Positions 9,346 to 18,313 are shown, counted from the first letter of the stretch. The stretch is 64,000 bases of DNA from Pararoseomonas baculiformis (GCF_017813395.1 NZ_JAGIZB010000001.1:124001-188000); one strand, 5' to 3'. Notes: generated by a model not told the origin, from the sequence alone. Program-made: numbers and translations.

Positions 9346-12332
9346 GCGCCGTCACCCCCGCCGGCGCCGCCCCATTCGGCCAGGCGCGAGAGATGGTCGT
9401 ACTCATCGCCCTTCGGCGCGCGCGCCGGATGCGGGCGGGCCAGGAAGGGACGGTCACCAAGCAGGAATTCCTGCACCAGCCCGTTCAGCGCCTCGAAGGC
9501 CTGTTCGCTGACATCCGGCAGGGTGGAATCCTTGGGGCGGAAGGGCACGGCATTGCCCGCCTCATAGCCGCCGGAGACATGCCAGTGCTCCAGCCCCGAA
9601 ACCTCGGCCGCCGGGATGTCCTTGAAGCCCCCGCGCGCGGCCATGGCGGCTTCCAGCGGCATCTGCGGCGCGCGGCCATCGGCCATCTCGGCATTGCTGG
9701 GCGGCGCGCCGGTCTTGAGGTCGATGAGGACGAGGCGGCCATCCTTCATCACATCCACCCGGTCCGCGCGGCCTTCCAGCCGCACGCCGCAGGGCAGCTC
9801 GATCATGCCGCTGATCTCGGCATGGCGCCGCGCCACGTGCACGCGCTGCCGCTCCTGCTCCAGCACGAATTCGGCGATACGCACGAGGCGCGGGCGCCAA
9901 TAGGCCACCAGCCCCGGGCGCGGCGCGAACTCGGCCAGCGCCTCCTCCGTCGCCGCCGCGAAATGCTCCACGGCGTCGATGCAATGCGGATCGCCATCGC
10001 AGAGAGTCAGCCAGCGCGAGACCATGTGGTGGACGATGTTGCCGTATTCCGCCGCATCCGCCTCGGCGTCCAGCTCGTCCAGCGGGCGCAGCTTCAGGAT
10101 GCGCTTGGCATACCAGGCATAGGGATCGGATTTCAGCAGCCACACATCGGTCACGCTGATCCGGCGCGGGCGCAGCGCGGCGGGTGGTGAAGGCGCGGGG
10201 CGCGCGCAGGGCTGGGGACGCTCGGGCATGTCGAGCAGCCCCGCCCAGCCCGTGGCGGGTGATGTTTCCAGCCCGCCGAGATCCTGCCCCTTGAGGAAGG
10301 TATCGATGCGCGTCAGCCAGCGCGCGGCCACCGTCGGCGAACCGCCGCGCTTGCGCGCGCGCGACAGCGTGGCGCGCGGTGCCGAAAGCGCGGAAAGGAG
10401 GAAATCCGCGCAGACCCGGCCGATGCGCGCCTCGGGCGCGGGCAGGCCGAATTGCGTGCGCATCGGGCGGCTCATCCAGGCGCCGGGATCGGTGGCCAGC
10501 GGCCAGACGCTTTCCTCCAGCGCGCCGAGCACAACGCGGTCGAAGCTCTGCAGCCGCGCTTCCAGCAGGCCGAGGATCTGCACGCGCGGATGCGATGCGC
10601 CCTTGCGCCCGCGCATGGTCCGCACGCCCGGCGCCAGCGGGCCTTCCAGCAGCGCGTCGAACAGGCTGGGCCAGGCGGCGGCTTCGAGCGGCGGCAGGGC
10701 GCGCATGGCCGGCTCCAGCCCCGCGAGATGCACGGCCAGCGGCTCGCCTTCCTCCCCGCGATAGAGGCGCAGCCCGCCCGGATCCTCGTCGGTGGAAGCC
10801 AGCGCCTCGGCGGCGGAGAGGTGGTCGGCCAGCAGGTCGGCGGGCGGGCGCACCTCCCGCTCCAGCGCGCGGAAGTTGCCCAGCGCGGCTTCCAGCGCAT
10901 CCAGCATCGCCCGCACGCGCTCGCGCGGCGCCTCGTGGCGGATGGACGCGGCGGCGCGGCGCAGCCCTTCCAGCCCGGCGGCGGGGCGTGGGCCGCGCAG
11001 GGCGTGGCGCTCCAGCTCGCGCACCGCCAGCAGCCATGCGGATCGCGCCATCCCGCCCGCGCAGAGCGGGTGCTTGAGGCAGGCCAGCAGCGGGACGGGC
11101 GCGAAACCCTCCTCCACCATGCGCCCGATCATGCGCAGGAAGGCGCCCGCCGGCGTCATGCCCAGCGGCTGGCCGGCGGAATCATCGGCCAGGATGCCGT
11201 GGCGCAGCAGCTCCACCGAAACGCGGCGGGCGAGGTCCCGGTCCGGCGTCACCAGCGCGGCGCGGGCGCCGGGGGTTTCCAGCGCCTCGCGCAGCAGCAG
11301 GGCGATGGCGGCGGCCTCGCCGGCCTCGTCGGGCGCGATGAGCACGTCCAGCCCGCCCAGCGCGGGCCGCCAGAGCTCGGGCTCGCGATCCTGCCAGCAG
11401 GCGATGCCCTGCTCGGGCCGCAGGGCGCGCGCCAGCAGCGCGGCGCGCGCCTCATTGGGCGCGGGGGCGTCGGGCGCGCGATAGGGCCAGGGGCGCATGT
11501 CATTCGCCGTGGCATCCATGCCGCGCAGCAGGCGGGCCGTGCCGTTCAGCGGGTGGCTATGCGCGTCGCGCAGCACCTCCCACAACGCGGCCTCCATCTC
11601 CTCCCCGGCGCCGTGCAGCACCACCGCGCCCTTCTCCATGCGCGCGATCTGGCGCAGCAGCTCGGTCGCGGCGGGAATGGTGCCGCCGATGCCGATGCCC
11701 GCGGCGATGACGGGGTCCTTCGGCGGATTGTCGCGCCAGGCCGCGGCCTGGGCACGCAGCGCCGCCACGCGGCGGGCGCCGATATCGGAAAGGCCCTGTT
11801 CGGCCAGCCAGCCATGCCAGGCCCGGATCACGCCGCCCAGGAAGGTGTGGGTGATCTCCCAGTGCTTCGCCAGCTCACCCGTGACCAGCTCGGGCAGGCG
11901 GGCGGGGTCGCAGCCCTCCAGCGCCATCTCGTCCAGCAGCGTCACCAGTTCCACGGCCAGGCGCCAGGCCTGGTCCGGGCTGCTCGGCCCGCCGAAATGC
12001 GGGGGCAGGCGCATGACCATCTCGGTCAGCACCGCCAGGCGCCGCGCGGGGTCCACCGCGGGCGGCTCGTCCAGCAGGGCCGGGAGGGAAAGCTCCTCCG
12101 CATCCTCCGTGGAGAGCCCGGCCAGGGCGCGCAGGCGCGGCAGCAGCAGGGCCGGCTTGCCGGAGGCGCGCAGGAAGGCCTCACGCAGGGACCGTGCGGC
12201 ACGGCGGGTGGGCAGAAGGATGGTGGTGCGCGCCAGGGCGGCGGGATCGTCCAGCGCCCCAGCCATGGCGAGCACGCCCTGGGCCAGGTCGTCCAGGAAG
12301 GGGCGATGGGCGGGAATTTCGTACAGCCTCAC
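9342..12332 (-). CDS. addB: Double-strand break repair protein AddB
   Basis: A 996-residue partner of AddA. The N-terminal half is a degenerate helicase-like region (RTTILLPTRRAARSLREAFL near residues 34-53) without a convincing Walker A. It ends in a PDDEXK nuclease domain with RADRVDVMKDGRLVLIDLK, which in AddAB cuts the second strand. The stop overlaps the addA start by four bases. A 57-base gap separates its start from murU upstream. The pair acts in cytoplasmic recombinational repair in place of RecBCD, as is usual in alphaproteobacteria. Confidence 0.93.
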   Translation of the reverse strand: MRLYEIPAHRPFLDDLAQGVLAMAGALDDPAALARTTILLPTRRAARSLREAFLRASGKPALLLPRLRALAGLSTEDAEELSLPALLDEPPAVDPARRLAVLTEMVMRLPPHFGGPSSPDQAWRLAVELVTLLDEMALEGCDPARLPELVTGELAKHWEITHTFLGGVIRAWHGWLAEQGLSDIGARRVAALRAQAAAWRDNPPKDPVIAAGIGIGGTIPAATELLRQIARMEKGAVVLHGAGEEMEAALWEVLRDAHSHPLNGTARLLRGMDATANDMRPWPYRAPDAPAPNEARAALLARALRPEQGIACWQDREPELWRPALGGLDVLIAPDEAGEAAAIALLLREALETPGARAALVTPDRDLARRVSVELLRHGILADDSAGQPLGMTPAGAFLRMIGRMVEEGFAPVPLLACLKHPLCAGGMARSAWLLAVRELERHALRGPRPAAGLEGLRRAAASIRHEAPRERVRAMLDALEAALGNFRALEREVRPPADLLADHLSAAEALASTDEDPGGLRLYRGEEGEPLAVHLAGLEPAMRALPPLEAAAWPSLFDALLEGPLAPGVRTMRGRKGASHPRVQILGLLEARLQSFDRVVLGALEESVWPLATDPGAWMSRPMRTQFGLPAPEARIGRVCADFLLSALSAPRATLSRARKRGGSPTVAARWLTRIDTFLKGQDLGGLETSPATGWAGLLDMPERPQPCARPAPSPPAALRPRRISVTDVWLLKSDPYAWYAKRILKLRPLDELDAEADAAEYGNIVHHMVSRWLTLCDGDPHCIDAVEHFAAATEEALAEFAPRPGLVAYWRPRLVRIAEFVLEQERQRVHVARRHAEISGMIELPCGVRLEGRADRVDVMKDGRLVLIDLKTGAPPSNAEMADGRAPQMPLEAAMAARGGFKDIPAAEVSGLEHWHVSGGYEAGNAVPFRPKDSTLPDVSEQAFEALNGLVQEFLLGDRPFLARPHPARAPKGDEYDHLSRLAEWGGAGGGDGA

Positions 12333-12389
12333 GCCACGCCCCTCCCCCGCTCCGTCACTGGTCCCGCCACCCCCTGGCAGGGAACAGCG

Positions 12390-13115
12390 CTAGAACAGCT
12401 TCACCAGCCCCTTGTCCAGCAAATCCTCCGCCCGTTGCAGGTCCGGCGGGGTGGAGAGGTGGAACCAGGCGCCGTCATGCACCAGGCCGTAGAGGCGGCC
12501 CTGCTCGATCGCGCGCATCCAGGGGCCCATCAGGCCGAAGCGGCCGGGCTGGGTACCATCGAGAAGGCGGGGATGGAGGATCTGAACCCCGGCATAGAGA
12601 TAGGGCGCCACCTCCCGCTCCTTCGGGCGCCGGAGCCGGCCGAGGGGATCGAGCAGGAAGTCGCCCAGCCCCACCTCGCCCTCCACATTGGCGGCGCGCA
12701 CCATCAGCAGCAGCGCGTCCATGCGCGACTCGTCGAAGGCGGCGGCGAGGCGGATCAGCGCGGGGGTGGGGCCATCGAGCCAATAGGCATCGCCATTCAC
12801 CACGGCGAAGGGCCCCTCGCCGAGATGCGGCAGGGCGTTGCGGATTCCCCCGCCCGTCTCCAGCAGCTCATCCTCCACCAGCACGTTGCAGCGCGGCTCG
12901 GACCGCGCCTCGCAGGCTGCGACGACCTGCGGGGCGAGGTAATGGGCGTTCACCACGGCCTGCCCGATCCCGGCATCCTCCAGCCGGTCCAGCGCATGGT
13001 CGAGCAGCGAGCGGCCGCGGAGCGCGAGCAGCGGCTTGGGCACGGCCTCGGTCAGCGGGCGCATCCGCGTGCCGAAGCCGGCCGCCAGCACCATGCCATG
13101 GGTCAGGCGGATCAT
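12390..13115 (-). CDS. murU: N-acetylmuramate-1-phosphate uridylyltransferase (MurU-like nucleotidyltransferase)
   Basis: A 241-residue sugar-1-phosphate nucleotidyltransferase. The N-terminal signature GMVLAAGFGTRMRPLTEAVP, with PKPLL immediately after, is the nucleotide-binding loop. VVNGDAYWLD carries the metal-binding aspartate. On sequence alone a mannose-1-phosphate guanylyltransferase is possible. The ATGA overlap with an AmgK-type kinase strongly favours MurU, which makes UDP-MurNAc from MurNAc-1-phosphate in the peptidoglycan recycling route known from Pseudomonas putida and Caulobacter. That route bypasses MurA, so it can lower fosfomycin sensitivity; this is family knowledge, not shown here. 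Confidence 0.85.
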   Translation of the reverse strand: MIRLTHGMVLAAGFGTRMRPLTEAVPKPLLALRGRSLLDHALDRLEDAGIGQAVVNAHYLAPQVVAACEARSEPRCNVLVEDELLETGGGIRNALPHLGEGPFAVVNGDAYWLDGPTPALIRLAAAFDESRMDALLLMVRAANVEGEVGLGDFLLDPLGRLRRPKEREVAPYLYAGVQILHPRLLDGTQPGRFGLMGPWMRAIEQGRLYGLVHDGAWFHLSTPPDLQRAEDLLDKGLVKLF

Positions 13116-14122
13116 GCGGCAGGCTCCATCTGGGGATTGGCCCTGAGCTGGCGGGGCACGTTTTCATCGAGGAAGGCCGCAAGCGGCGCCGTGGCCGGAT
13201 GGCGCAGGGCCTCATCCAGCAGGCGCCAGCAGCGCGGGCCATGGCGGAGGTAGTGCGGCTTCTTGTCGCGCCGGTCCAGACGCACCCATAGCGAGGCGAC
13301 CCGCAAATGGCGCTGGGCAGCCATCGCCGCCGTGGCGGCCTCGAAGGCCGCGCGGTCCAGCCCGGGCCGGGCATCCAGGTAGCGGGCGGTCGCGGCCGCG
13401 CGGACCTCTGGCGCCACGTCCCGCCGGGCATCCTGCAGCAGGCTCACCAGGTCATAGGCAGGGTGCCCATGCCCCGCGTCCTGGAAATCGATGATGCCGA
13501 CCGAGGCCGGGCCGGGGCGATCCGGCAGGGGCAGGAGATTGGCCGGGAAGTAGTCCCGGTGAACGAAGGCGCCCGCCCCCTCGAAGGGCGCGAGCATGGC
13601 CCGCATGGCCGCGAAGAAAGCCTTGCGCTGGGCCTGGCTGGGTTCGGCACCCAGCACGGCGGGCCACCACCAGTCCAGGAAGGTGGCGCCGGTGGCTTTG
13701 GCCATGGTCTCGCCCTCCCAGGCCGGAAGGCCGGGTGGCGGCGGGGCGGCATGCAGCGCGGCAAGCGTCTCCGTCGCCGCCAGATAGAGCGGCAGCGCCT
13801 CTGCCCCGGCATCCAGCAGCGCGGCATGGGTCGGCTCGCCCAGATCCTCGATCAGCAGGAAGCCCGCGGGCGGATCCGCCGCCAGCACCTCCGGCGCCGA
13901 GAGCCCGGTTCCCCGGATATGCTCGCCAATGGCCATGAAGGCCCGCAGGTCGGCCTCGGCCGAGGGCAGGCCCACCGCGGCGGCGCCCGAGCCATCCATC
14001 AGCAGGGCCGGGCGCGGCCCGCCCTTGAGGCGCAGGTAGCGCCGGTGCCCCGCATCGCCCGGAAGGGCCAGGCGCTCCGCCCCGGCATAGCCATGGGCGG
14101 CGAGGAAGTGGTCAAGGCTCAT
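13112..14122 (-). CDS. amgK: N-acetylmuramate/N-acetylglucosamine anomeric kinase (AmgK-like)
   Basis: A 336-residue kinase of the aminoglycoside phosphotransferase fold. It carries the catalytic loop FVHRDYFPANLL and the metal-binding GIIDFQDAGHG. In the recycling route AmgK phosphorylates MurNAc or GlcNAc at C1, supplying MurU. The ATG at 14120-14122 is chosen because it overlaps the tsaE stop as ATGA and begins MSLDHFLAAHGY. The open frame extends further upstream but only within tsaE. It is coupled to murU by a second ATGA overlap. Despite the family name it is not an antibiotic-resistance enzyme. Confidence 0.86.
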   Translation of the reverse strand: MSLDHFLAAHGYAGAERLALPGDAGHRRYLRLKGGPRPALLMDGSGAAAVGLPSAEADLRAFMAIGEHIRGTGLSAPEVLAADPPAGFLLIEDLGEPTHAALLDAGAEALPLYLAATETLAALHAAPPPPGLPAWEGETMAKATGATFLDWWWPAVLGAEPSQAQRKAFFAAMRAMLAPFEGAGAFVHRDYFPANLLPLPDRPGPASVGIIDFQDAGHGHPAYDLVSLLQDARRDVAPEVRAAATARYLDARPGLDRAAFEAATAAMAAQRHLRVASLWVRLDRRDKKPHYLRHGPRCWRLLDEALRHPATAPLAAFLDENVPRQLRANPQMEPAA

Positions 14123-14586
14123 GCAAGGGCCGCCAGGGCGTTCAGGCGGGCGGCATCCCAGCCCGCCAGGGTGACGATGCGGGCCTCCGGCGCATCCGCC
14201 GGGGCCAGGGTGATGCGCAAGGCGTCGCGGGGTGCGTGACGGCCCAGCCGGTCCGGCCATTCCACCAGCACGATGCCGTCCCGCGCCTCCTCCCATCCCA
14301 GTTCCGGCAGGGCATCGGGCCCTTCCAGCCGGTAGAGATCCAGGTGATGGGCCGCCCCCTTCGGCAGGTCATAGGACTGCACCAGGGTGAAGGTGGGGGA
14401 CGGCACCTCCAGCGCCGGATCGCCCGCCGCCGCCCGCAGGAAGGCACGGGCGAAGGCGGATTTCCCTGCGCCCAGGGGGCCGTCCAGCAGGATGGCGTCC
14501 CCCGGCCGGGACAGCCGCGCGGCACGGGCGGCAAGCGCGCCGGTGGCCGCCTCGTCAGGCAGGGTAAGGGTCAGCGGGGCGGTCAT
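14119..14586 (-). CDS. tsaE: tRNA threonylcarbamoyladenosine biosynthesis ATPase TsaE
   Basis: A 155-residue P-loop protein needed with TsaB and TsaD for the t6A37 modification of ANN-decoding tRNAs. Walker A is GPLGAGKSAFAR (K42). VPSPTFTLVQSY is the conserved segment after it, and HHLDLYRLEG and ILVEWPDRLG follow as in the family. The ATG at 14584-14586 is preferred; a TTG four codons upstream is the alternative. It is the first gene of the cell-wall recycling and AddAB run, an arrangement also seen in other alphaproteobacteria. Confidence 0.93.
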   Translation of the reverse strand: MTAPLTLTLPDEAATGALAARAARLSRPGDAILLDGPLGAGKSAFARAFLRAAAGDPALEVPSPTFTLVQSYDLPKGAAHHLDLYRLEGPDALPELGWEEARDGIVLVEWPDRLGRHAPRDALRITLAPADAPEARIVTLAGWDAARLNALAALA

Positions 14587-14685
14587 GGGTGGCCCCAATC
14601 TGCCCTCCCGCTCGCCCCAGGGGCAAGCGGGGGAAACCCTCCCCGGCGGTTCCGGTTAGCAATCGCACAAGAGGGAACCACGATC

Positions 14686-14865
14686 ATGAAGCTGATTCGC
14701 GCGGCCCTGATGCCGATGCTCCTCCTCGCCACACTGGCCGCCTGCACGGGCGAAAACCGCACCTTCGGGGAGCGCGTGCGCGACACGGTGGACCCGCCGA
14801 GCGGCCCGGTGGAAGCCACCGGGCGCGCGGTGGACCGGGCGGTGGACCGGGTGCGGCCGAACTGA
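14686..14865 (+). CDS. Small lipoprotein of unknown function (entericidin-like size)
   Basis: A 59-residue product with a short positive N-terminus, a hydrophobic core (LMPMLLLATLAAC) and a lipobox ending at C20, so it should be lipidated. The mature 40 residues are charged and contain a near-repeat, RAVDRAVDRVRPN. A GAGGGAA ribosome binding site sits about 11 bases before the ATG. It is divergent from tsaE over 99 bases. The mature sequence resembles no family I can name, so no function is proposed. Confidence 0.7.
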   Translation: MKLIRAALMPMLLLATLAACTGENRTFGERVRDTVDPPSGPVEATGRAVDRAVDRVRPN

Positions 14866-14871
14866 TTTTCA

Positions 14872-14900
14872 TCAGGCGGGCTGCCATGGCGCCCGCCTGA
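14872..14900 (+). terminator. Hairpin after the small lipoprotein gene
   Basis: TCAGGCGGGC (14872-14881) pairs with GCCCGCCTGA (14891-14900) over a 9-base loop, starting 6 bases after the lipoprotein stop codon. There is no clean T-run after it, so termination strength is uncertain. Confidence 0.5.
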
Positions 14901-14938
14901 GGTCGCAGCCTTCGGGCGCGGCCCGCGGGACGGATGGC

Positions 14939-14977
14939 GGGGCCCGCAGGGGAAGCAGCGCTGCCCCTGCGGGCCCC
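14939..14977. other. Perfect 14-bp GC-rich inverted repeat upstream of the flavoprotein gene
   Basis: GGGGCCCGCAGGGG (14939-14952) pairs perfectly with CCCCTGCGGGCCCC (14964-14977) over an 11-base loop that itself contains AGC/GCT. The element ends 70 bases before the next start codon and has no T-tract on either side. It could be a second terminator, part of a 5' untranslated region, or a dispersed palindromic element. Confidence 0.55.
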
Positions 14978-15047
14978 ATGCCTTCCCCCCCCTGAAAACG
15001 CGCTGTATCACGCCTCCCCTCACCGAAGACGGGGACGCGCCGTACCC

Positions 15048-16067
15048 ATGACCGCGCATATCGACACCGATGTCGCCATCATCGGCGCAGGCCCGGCCGG
15101 CCTGTTCGCCGTGTTCGAATGCGGCATGCTCCGGATGAAATGCGTGGTGATCGACACGCTGGAGGCCATTGGCGGCCAGTGCTCGGCCCTCTACCCGGAG
15201 AAGCCGATCTTCGACATCCCGGCCCATCCCCGCATCGCCGGCGCCGACCTGATCGACCAGCTGGAGAAGCAGGCCCAGCCTTTCGCCCCGATCTACCTGC
15301 TGGGCCGCCGCGTTGACCGGCTGCTGGAGGAGGATGGCGATTTCATCCTCGGCACCAGCGGGGGGGACAGCGTGCGGGCCAAGGCGGTGATCCTGGCCGC
15401 CGGGGCCGGCGCCTTCGGACCGAACCGCCCGCCGCTGGAGGATCTCACGCGCTACGAGGCCTCGGGCGCCGTGCGCTACATGGTTTCCCGGCGGGAGGAT
15501 TTTCGCGGAAAGCGGGTGGTGATCGCGGGCGGCGGCGATTCCGCCGTGGACTGGGCGCTCTCGCTGAAGGAGATCGCGGCGAAGGTGACGGTGGTGCATC
15601 GCCGCCCGAAATTCCGTGCCGCGCCGGAAAGCGCCGCACAGCTCGATGCCGCCGCGGCCAGGGGTGAGCTGGAACTGGCCATCCCCTACCAGCTGCACGG
15701 CCTGAAGGGGGATGGCGCCACCCTCAGCCATGTCACCCTCGCCACGCTGAAGGGCGAGACGCGCGACGTGGAGGCGGACCATCTCCTCGCCTTCTTCGGC
15801 CTTTCGATGGAGCTGGGCCCGATCGCCGAATGGGGGCTGGGGATGGACCGCAGCCACGTGACCGTGACGCCCGCCACCTGCGAGACCTCCCGCCCCGGTA
15901 TCTATGCCGTCGGCGACATCGCGACCTATCCGGGCAAGCTGAAGCTCATCCTGCAGGGCTTCTCGGAGGCGGCGATGGCGGCCCATGCCATCCATCCCCG
16001 CGTGCATCCGGGCGAGGCGCTGCATTTCGAGTACTCCACCTCCAAGGGAGTTCCCGCCCATGGCTGA
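15048..16067 (+). CDS. Ferredoxin/flavodoxin--NADP+ reductase, thioredoxin reductase-like type
   Basis: A 339-residue two-dinucleotide-fold flavoprotein. The FAD-binding loop VAIIGAGPAGLFAVFE lies near the N-terminus, and IGGQCSALYPEKPIFDIPA follows. The NADPH-binding loop is VVIAGGGDSAVDWAL, and the second FAD contact is GIYAVGDIATYPGKLKLI. There is no CxxC redox pair, which separates it from thioredoxin reductase and matches the YumC-type ferredoxin-NADP reductase family. The start at 15048 begins MTAHIDTDVAIIG directly before the FAD fold. It overlaps the downstream GST gene by 8 bases. Confidence 0.88.
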   Translation: MTAHIDTDVAIIGAGPAGLFAVFECGMLRMKCVVIDTLEAIGGQCSALYPEKPIFDIPAHPRIAGADLIDQLEKQAQPFAPIYLLGRRVDRLLEEDGDFILGTSGGDSVRAKAVILAAGAGAFGPNRPPLEDLTRYEASGAVRYMVSRREDFRGKRVVIAGGGDSAVDWALSLKEIAAKVTVVHRRPKFRAAPESAAQLDAAAARGELELAIPYQLHGLKGDGATLSHVTLATLKGETRDVEADHLLAFFGLSMELGPIAEWGLGMDRSHVTVTPATCETSRPGIYAVGDIATYPGKLKLILQGFSEAAMAAHAIHPRVHPGEALHFEYSTSKGVPAHG

Positions 16068-16722
16068 CGGCAAGCTTGTCATCGGGACGAAGCGCTACTC
16101 GTCCTGGTCCCTCCGTGGCTGGCTGGCCGTGCACCTGGCCGGGCTGGATGTGGAGGAGGTGCTGATCCCGCTGGCCGGCGGTGGCGGCACCAAGGCCATC
16201 AAATCCGCCACCCCCGCCGGGATGGTGCCCTATCTGGAACACCGGGGCGCCCGCGTATGGGAGAGCCTGGCGATCTGCGAGTATTGCGCGGAACTCGCCC
16301 CCGCCCTCTGGCCGCAGGACCGCGTGCTGCGCGCCCTCCTGCGCAGCGCGGCGAGCGAGATGCATGCGGGCTTCCGCGGGCTGCGCATGGCCATGCCGAT
16401 GAATCTCGGCCGCGATTTCTCCGGGCGCGGCGCCACGCCGGACGCCATGGCGGATATCGCCCGCATCGAGACGGTCTGGGCCCAGTGCCTGGATGCCAGC
16501 GGCGGGCCCTTCCTGCACGGCGCCGCCATGGGCGTGGCCGATGCCATGTACGCCCCCGTGGTGGCGCGGCTCATCACCTATGCCCCGGCCATCTCGCCGC
16601 GCAGCAAGGCCTATCTGCAGGCCGTGCGCGCCCATCCCCTCGTTGCCCGCTGGTATGACGAGGCAGCGCGCGAGCCGGAGGACTGGCTGCTTCCGCATTA
16701 CGAGGCAGGGCCCGCGGCCTGA
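16060..16722 (+). CDS. Glutathione S-transferase family protein
   Basis: A 220-residue cytosolic protein. It has an N-terminal thioredoxin-like domain (KLVIGTKRYSSWSLRGWLAV, with serine residues where the catalytic residue is expected) and a helical C-terminal domain. SATPAGMVPYLEH gives the cis-proline and WESLAICEYCAEL the glutathione gamma-glutamyl contact (ES). The class and substrate cannot be told. The start is inside the last codons of the preceding reductase gene, so the two are probably co-transcribed and coupled. Confidence 0.9.
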   Translation: MADGKLVIGTKRYSSWSLRGWLAVHLAGLDVEEVLIPLAGGGGTKAIKSATPAGMVPYLEHRGARVWESLAICEYCAELAPALWPQDRVLRALLRSAASEMHAGFRGLRMAMPMNLGRDFSGRGATPDAMADIARIETVWAQCLDASGGPFLHGAAMGVADAMYAPVVARLITYAPAISPRSKAYLQAVRAHPLVARWYDEAAREPEDWLLPHYEAGPAA

Positions 16723-16736
16723 GCGGGGCGCGCGGG

Positions 16737-17567
16737 ATGCGGACCTCCTCCGGCCTCGACCATATCGGCATCTGCGCGCGCAGCGCGGCGCCGCTGTGGG
16801 AAGCCTATGAACGGCTCGGCTTCACCCTGACCCCCATCGCCCGGCAATCGCGGGGCGATGAGCCTCTGGGCACGGGCAATCGCTGCGCCATGCTGCGGCG
16901 CGGCTATATCGAGCTGCTGGCCATCCTCGACCCCGCCCTGCCCGACAACGGCCTGGGCGCCATGCTCGACCGCTTCGAGGGTGCGCGCATCCTCGCCCTC
17001 GGGATGGATGATTCCCAGGGCAACCTGGAGCGGCTGCGGCGGGCTGGGCTGGAGATCCCGGGCATCTCGCCCCTCTCCCGCCCGGTGGAGCCCGGCGGCC
17101 CCGTCGCGCGCTTCGAGCGCCTGCCCCTGCCCGAGGCACCGGAAGGGCGGGTGCAGCTTGTGCGGCACCTGACGCCCGAGGCGATCTGGCAGGAGCGCTG
17201 GATGAGGCACCCGAACGGCGCCACCGAACTGCGCGCCGCCATCATCGCGACCGCGCAGCCGGCCGAGAGCGCCGCGCGGCTTTCCCGCCTCTCCGGCCTG
17301 CCGCTGGAGCCGGATCCCGCGGGCGGCTTCGCCCTGCACCTGCCGGATGGCGCGCGGGTGCGGATGCTGTCGCCGGAGGTGGCGGCCGGCATCCTCCCCG
17401 GCGTCGAGCCCCCAGCCCTGCCCGCCGTGATCGGCATGGTGGTCGGCGTTGCCGATCTCCGCGCCACGGGCGCCGCGCTCCTGGGCGTGCCGCATCGGGA
17501 GACGCCCGGCGGGCTGATGGTTTCCCCGGGGGAGGCCGGCGGCTGCGCCCTGGTTTTCGCGGCATGA
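16737..17567 (+). CDS. VOC superfamily (glyoxalase-like domain) protein
   Basis: A 276-residue protein. It opens with GLDHIGICARSAAPLWEAYERLGF, the first beta-alpha-beta unit of a vicinal-oxygen-chelate domain. CAMLRRGYIELLAI and ILALGMDDSQ continue that fold. The C-terminal half contains a weaker second unit starting near PAVIGMVVGVAD. The DHIG histidine is a plausible metal ligand. Substrates in this family range from methylglyoxal adducts to ring-cleavage intermediates, so none is assigned. It lies 14 bases after the GST gene and overlaps the next gene as ATGA. Confidence 0.8.
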   Translation: MRTSSGLDHIGICARSAAPLWEAYERLGFTLTPIARQSRGDEPLGTGNRCAMLRRGYIELLAILDPALPDNGLGAMLDRFEGARILALGMDDSQGNLERLRRAGLEIPGISPLSRPVEPGGPVARFERLPLPEAPEGRVQLVRHLTPEAIWQERWMRHPNGATELRAAIIATAQPAESAARLSRLSGLPLEPDPAGGFALHLPDGARVRMLSPEVAAGILPGVEPPALPAVIGMVVGVADLRATGAALLGVPHRETPGGLMVSPGEAGGCALVFAA

Positions 17568-18313
17568 GGAAGCCCAGCGCCCTGCGGCGCTCCATCGAAA
17601 CCTACTACGCCCCGGGCCGGGCGGAGGCGCTGGACCGTTTCCTCTCGCGCTTCCTCTCCCCGGGCGAGCTCGGCTTCGATGTCGGCGCGCATGTCGGGGA
17701 CCGCACCGCGAGCTTCCGCCGCCTCGGCGCCACCGCGCTGGCCGTGGAGCCGCAGCCCGCCCTGGCCCGCCTGCTGCGCCGGATCTTCCGCCAGGACGAG
17801 GCCGTGGCCATCGTTCCCGCCCTGGTCGGCACCGCGCCGGGTGAGGCGGTGCTGCGCCTGAACACGCGCAACCCCACGGTCGCCACCGCTTCGGAGGCCT
17901 TCCTGGCCGCCGCGGATGGCGCGGCCGGGTGGGAAGGCCAGGAATGGGACCGGGCGATCACCCGCCCCGTCACAACCCTCGACGTGCTGGCCGCCACCCA
18001 TGGAACGCCCGATTTCATCAAGCTGGACGTGGAGGGCTTCGAGGCCGAGGCACTGGGCGGGCTTTCCTTCGCCCCCCGGGCCCTGTCCTTTGAGTTCACC
18101 ACCATCCAGCGCGGGGTCGCGATGGAATGCCTGGCGCGGTTGGCGGCGCTCGGCCCCTATCGCTTCAACGCATCCCTCGGCGAAAGCATGAGGCTCGTCC
18201 TGCCCGCCCCGGTGGAGGCCACGGCCATCGCGGACTGGATCGCCCCCCTGCCCCATGCGGCGAACAGCGGCGATGTCTATGCTAGCCTCGATCCGGCCCG
18301 GGTCATGCCCTGA
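17564..18313 (+). CDS. FkbM family SAM-dependent methyltransferase
   Basis: A 249-residue methyltransferase. The SAM-binding region is LGFDVGAHVGDRTASFRRLG followed by ALAVEPQPALARLL. DFIKLDVEGFEAEAL is the diagnostic FkbM segment, and LSFEFTT follows. Members O-methylate sugars or polyketides. The following gene is a polyprenyl-phosphate sugar transferase, which makes a glycan substrate plausible, but that is inference. It overlaps both neighbours (ATGA before, TGATG after), so translation is coupled. Confidence 0.85.
   Translation: MRKPSALRRSIETYYAPGRAEALDRFLSRFLSPGELGFDVGAHVGDRTASFRRLGATALAVEPQPALARLLRRIFRQDEAVAIVPALVGTAPGEAVLRLNTRNPTVATASEAFLAAADGAAGWEGQEWDRAITRPVTTLDVLAATHGTPDFIKLDVEGFEAEALGGLSFAPRALSFEFTTIQRGVAMECLARLAALGPYRFNASLGESMRLVLPAPVEATAIADWIAPLPHAANSGDVYASLDPARVMP

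Noticed and set aside
6529-9567. A 1012-codon open frame on the plus strand
   Set aside because: It lies antisense to addA and the end of addB. Its sequence is Gln/Arg/Gly-rich with no domain, a typical mirror frame in GC-rich DNA.
10452-13253. A 933-codon plus-strand open frame
   Set aside because: Antisense to addB and murU, low-complexity translation, no ribosome binding site or family motif.
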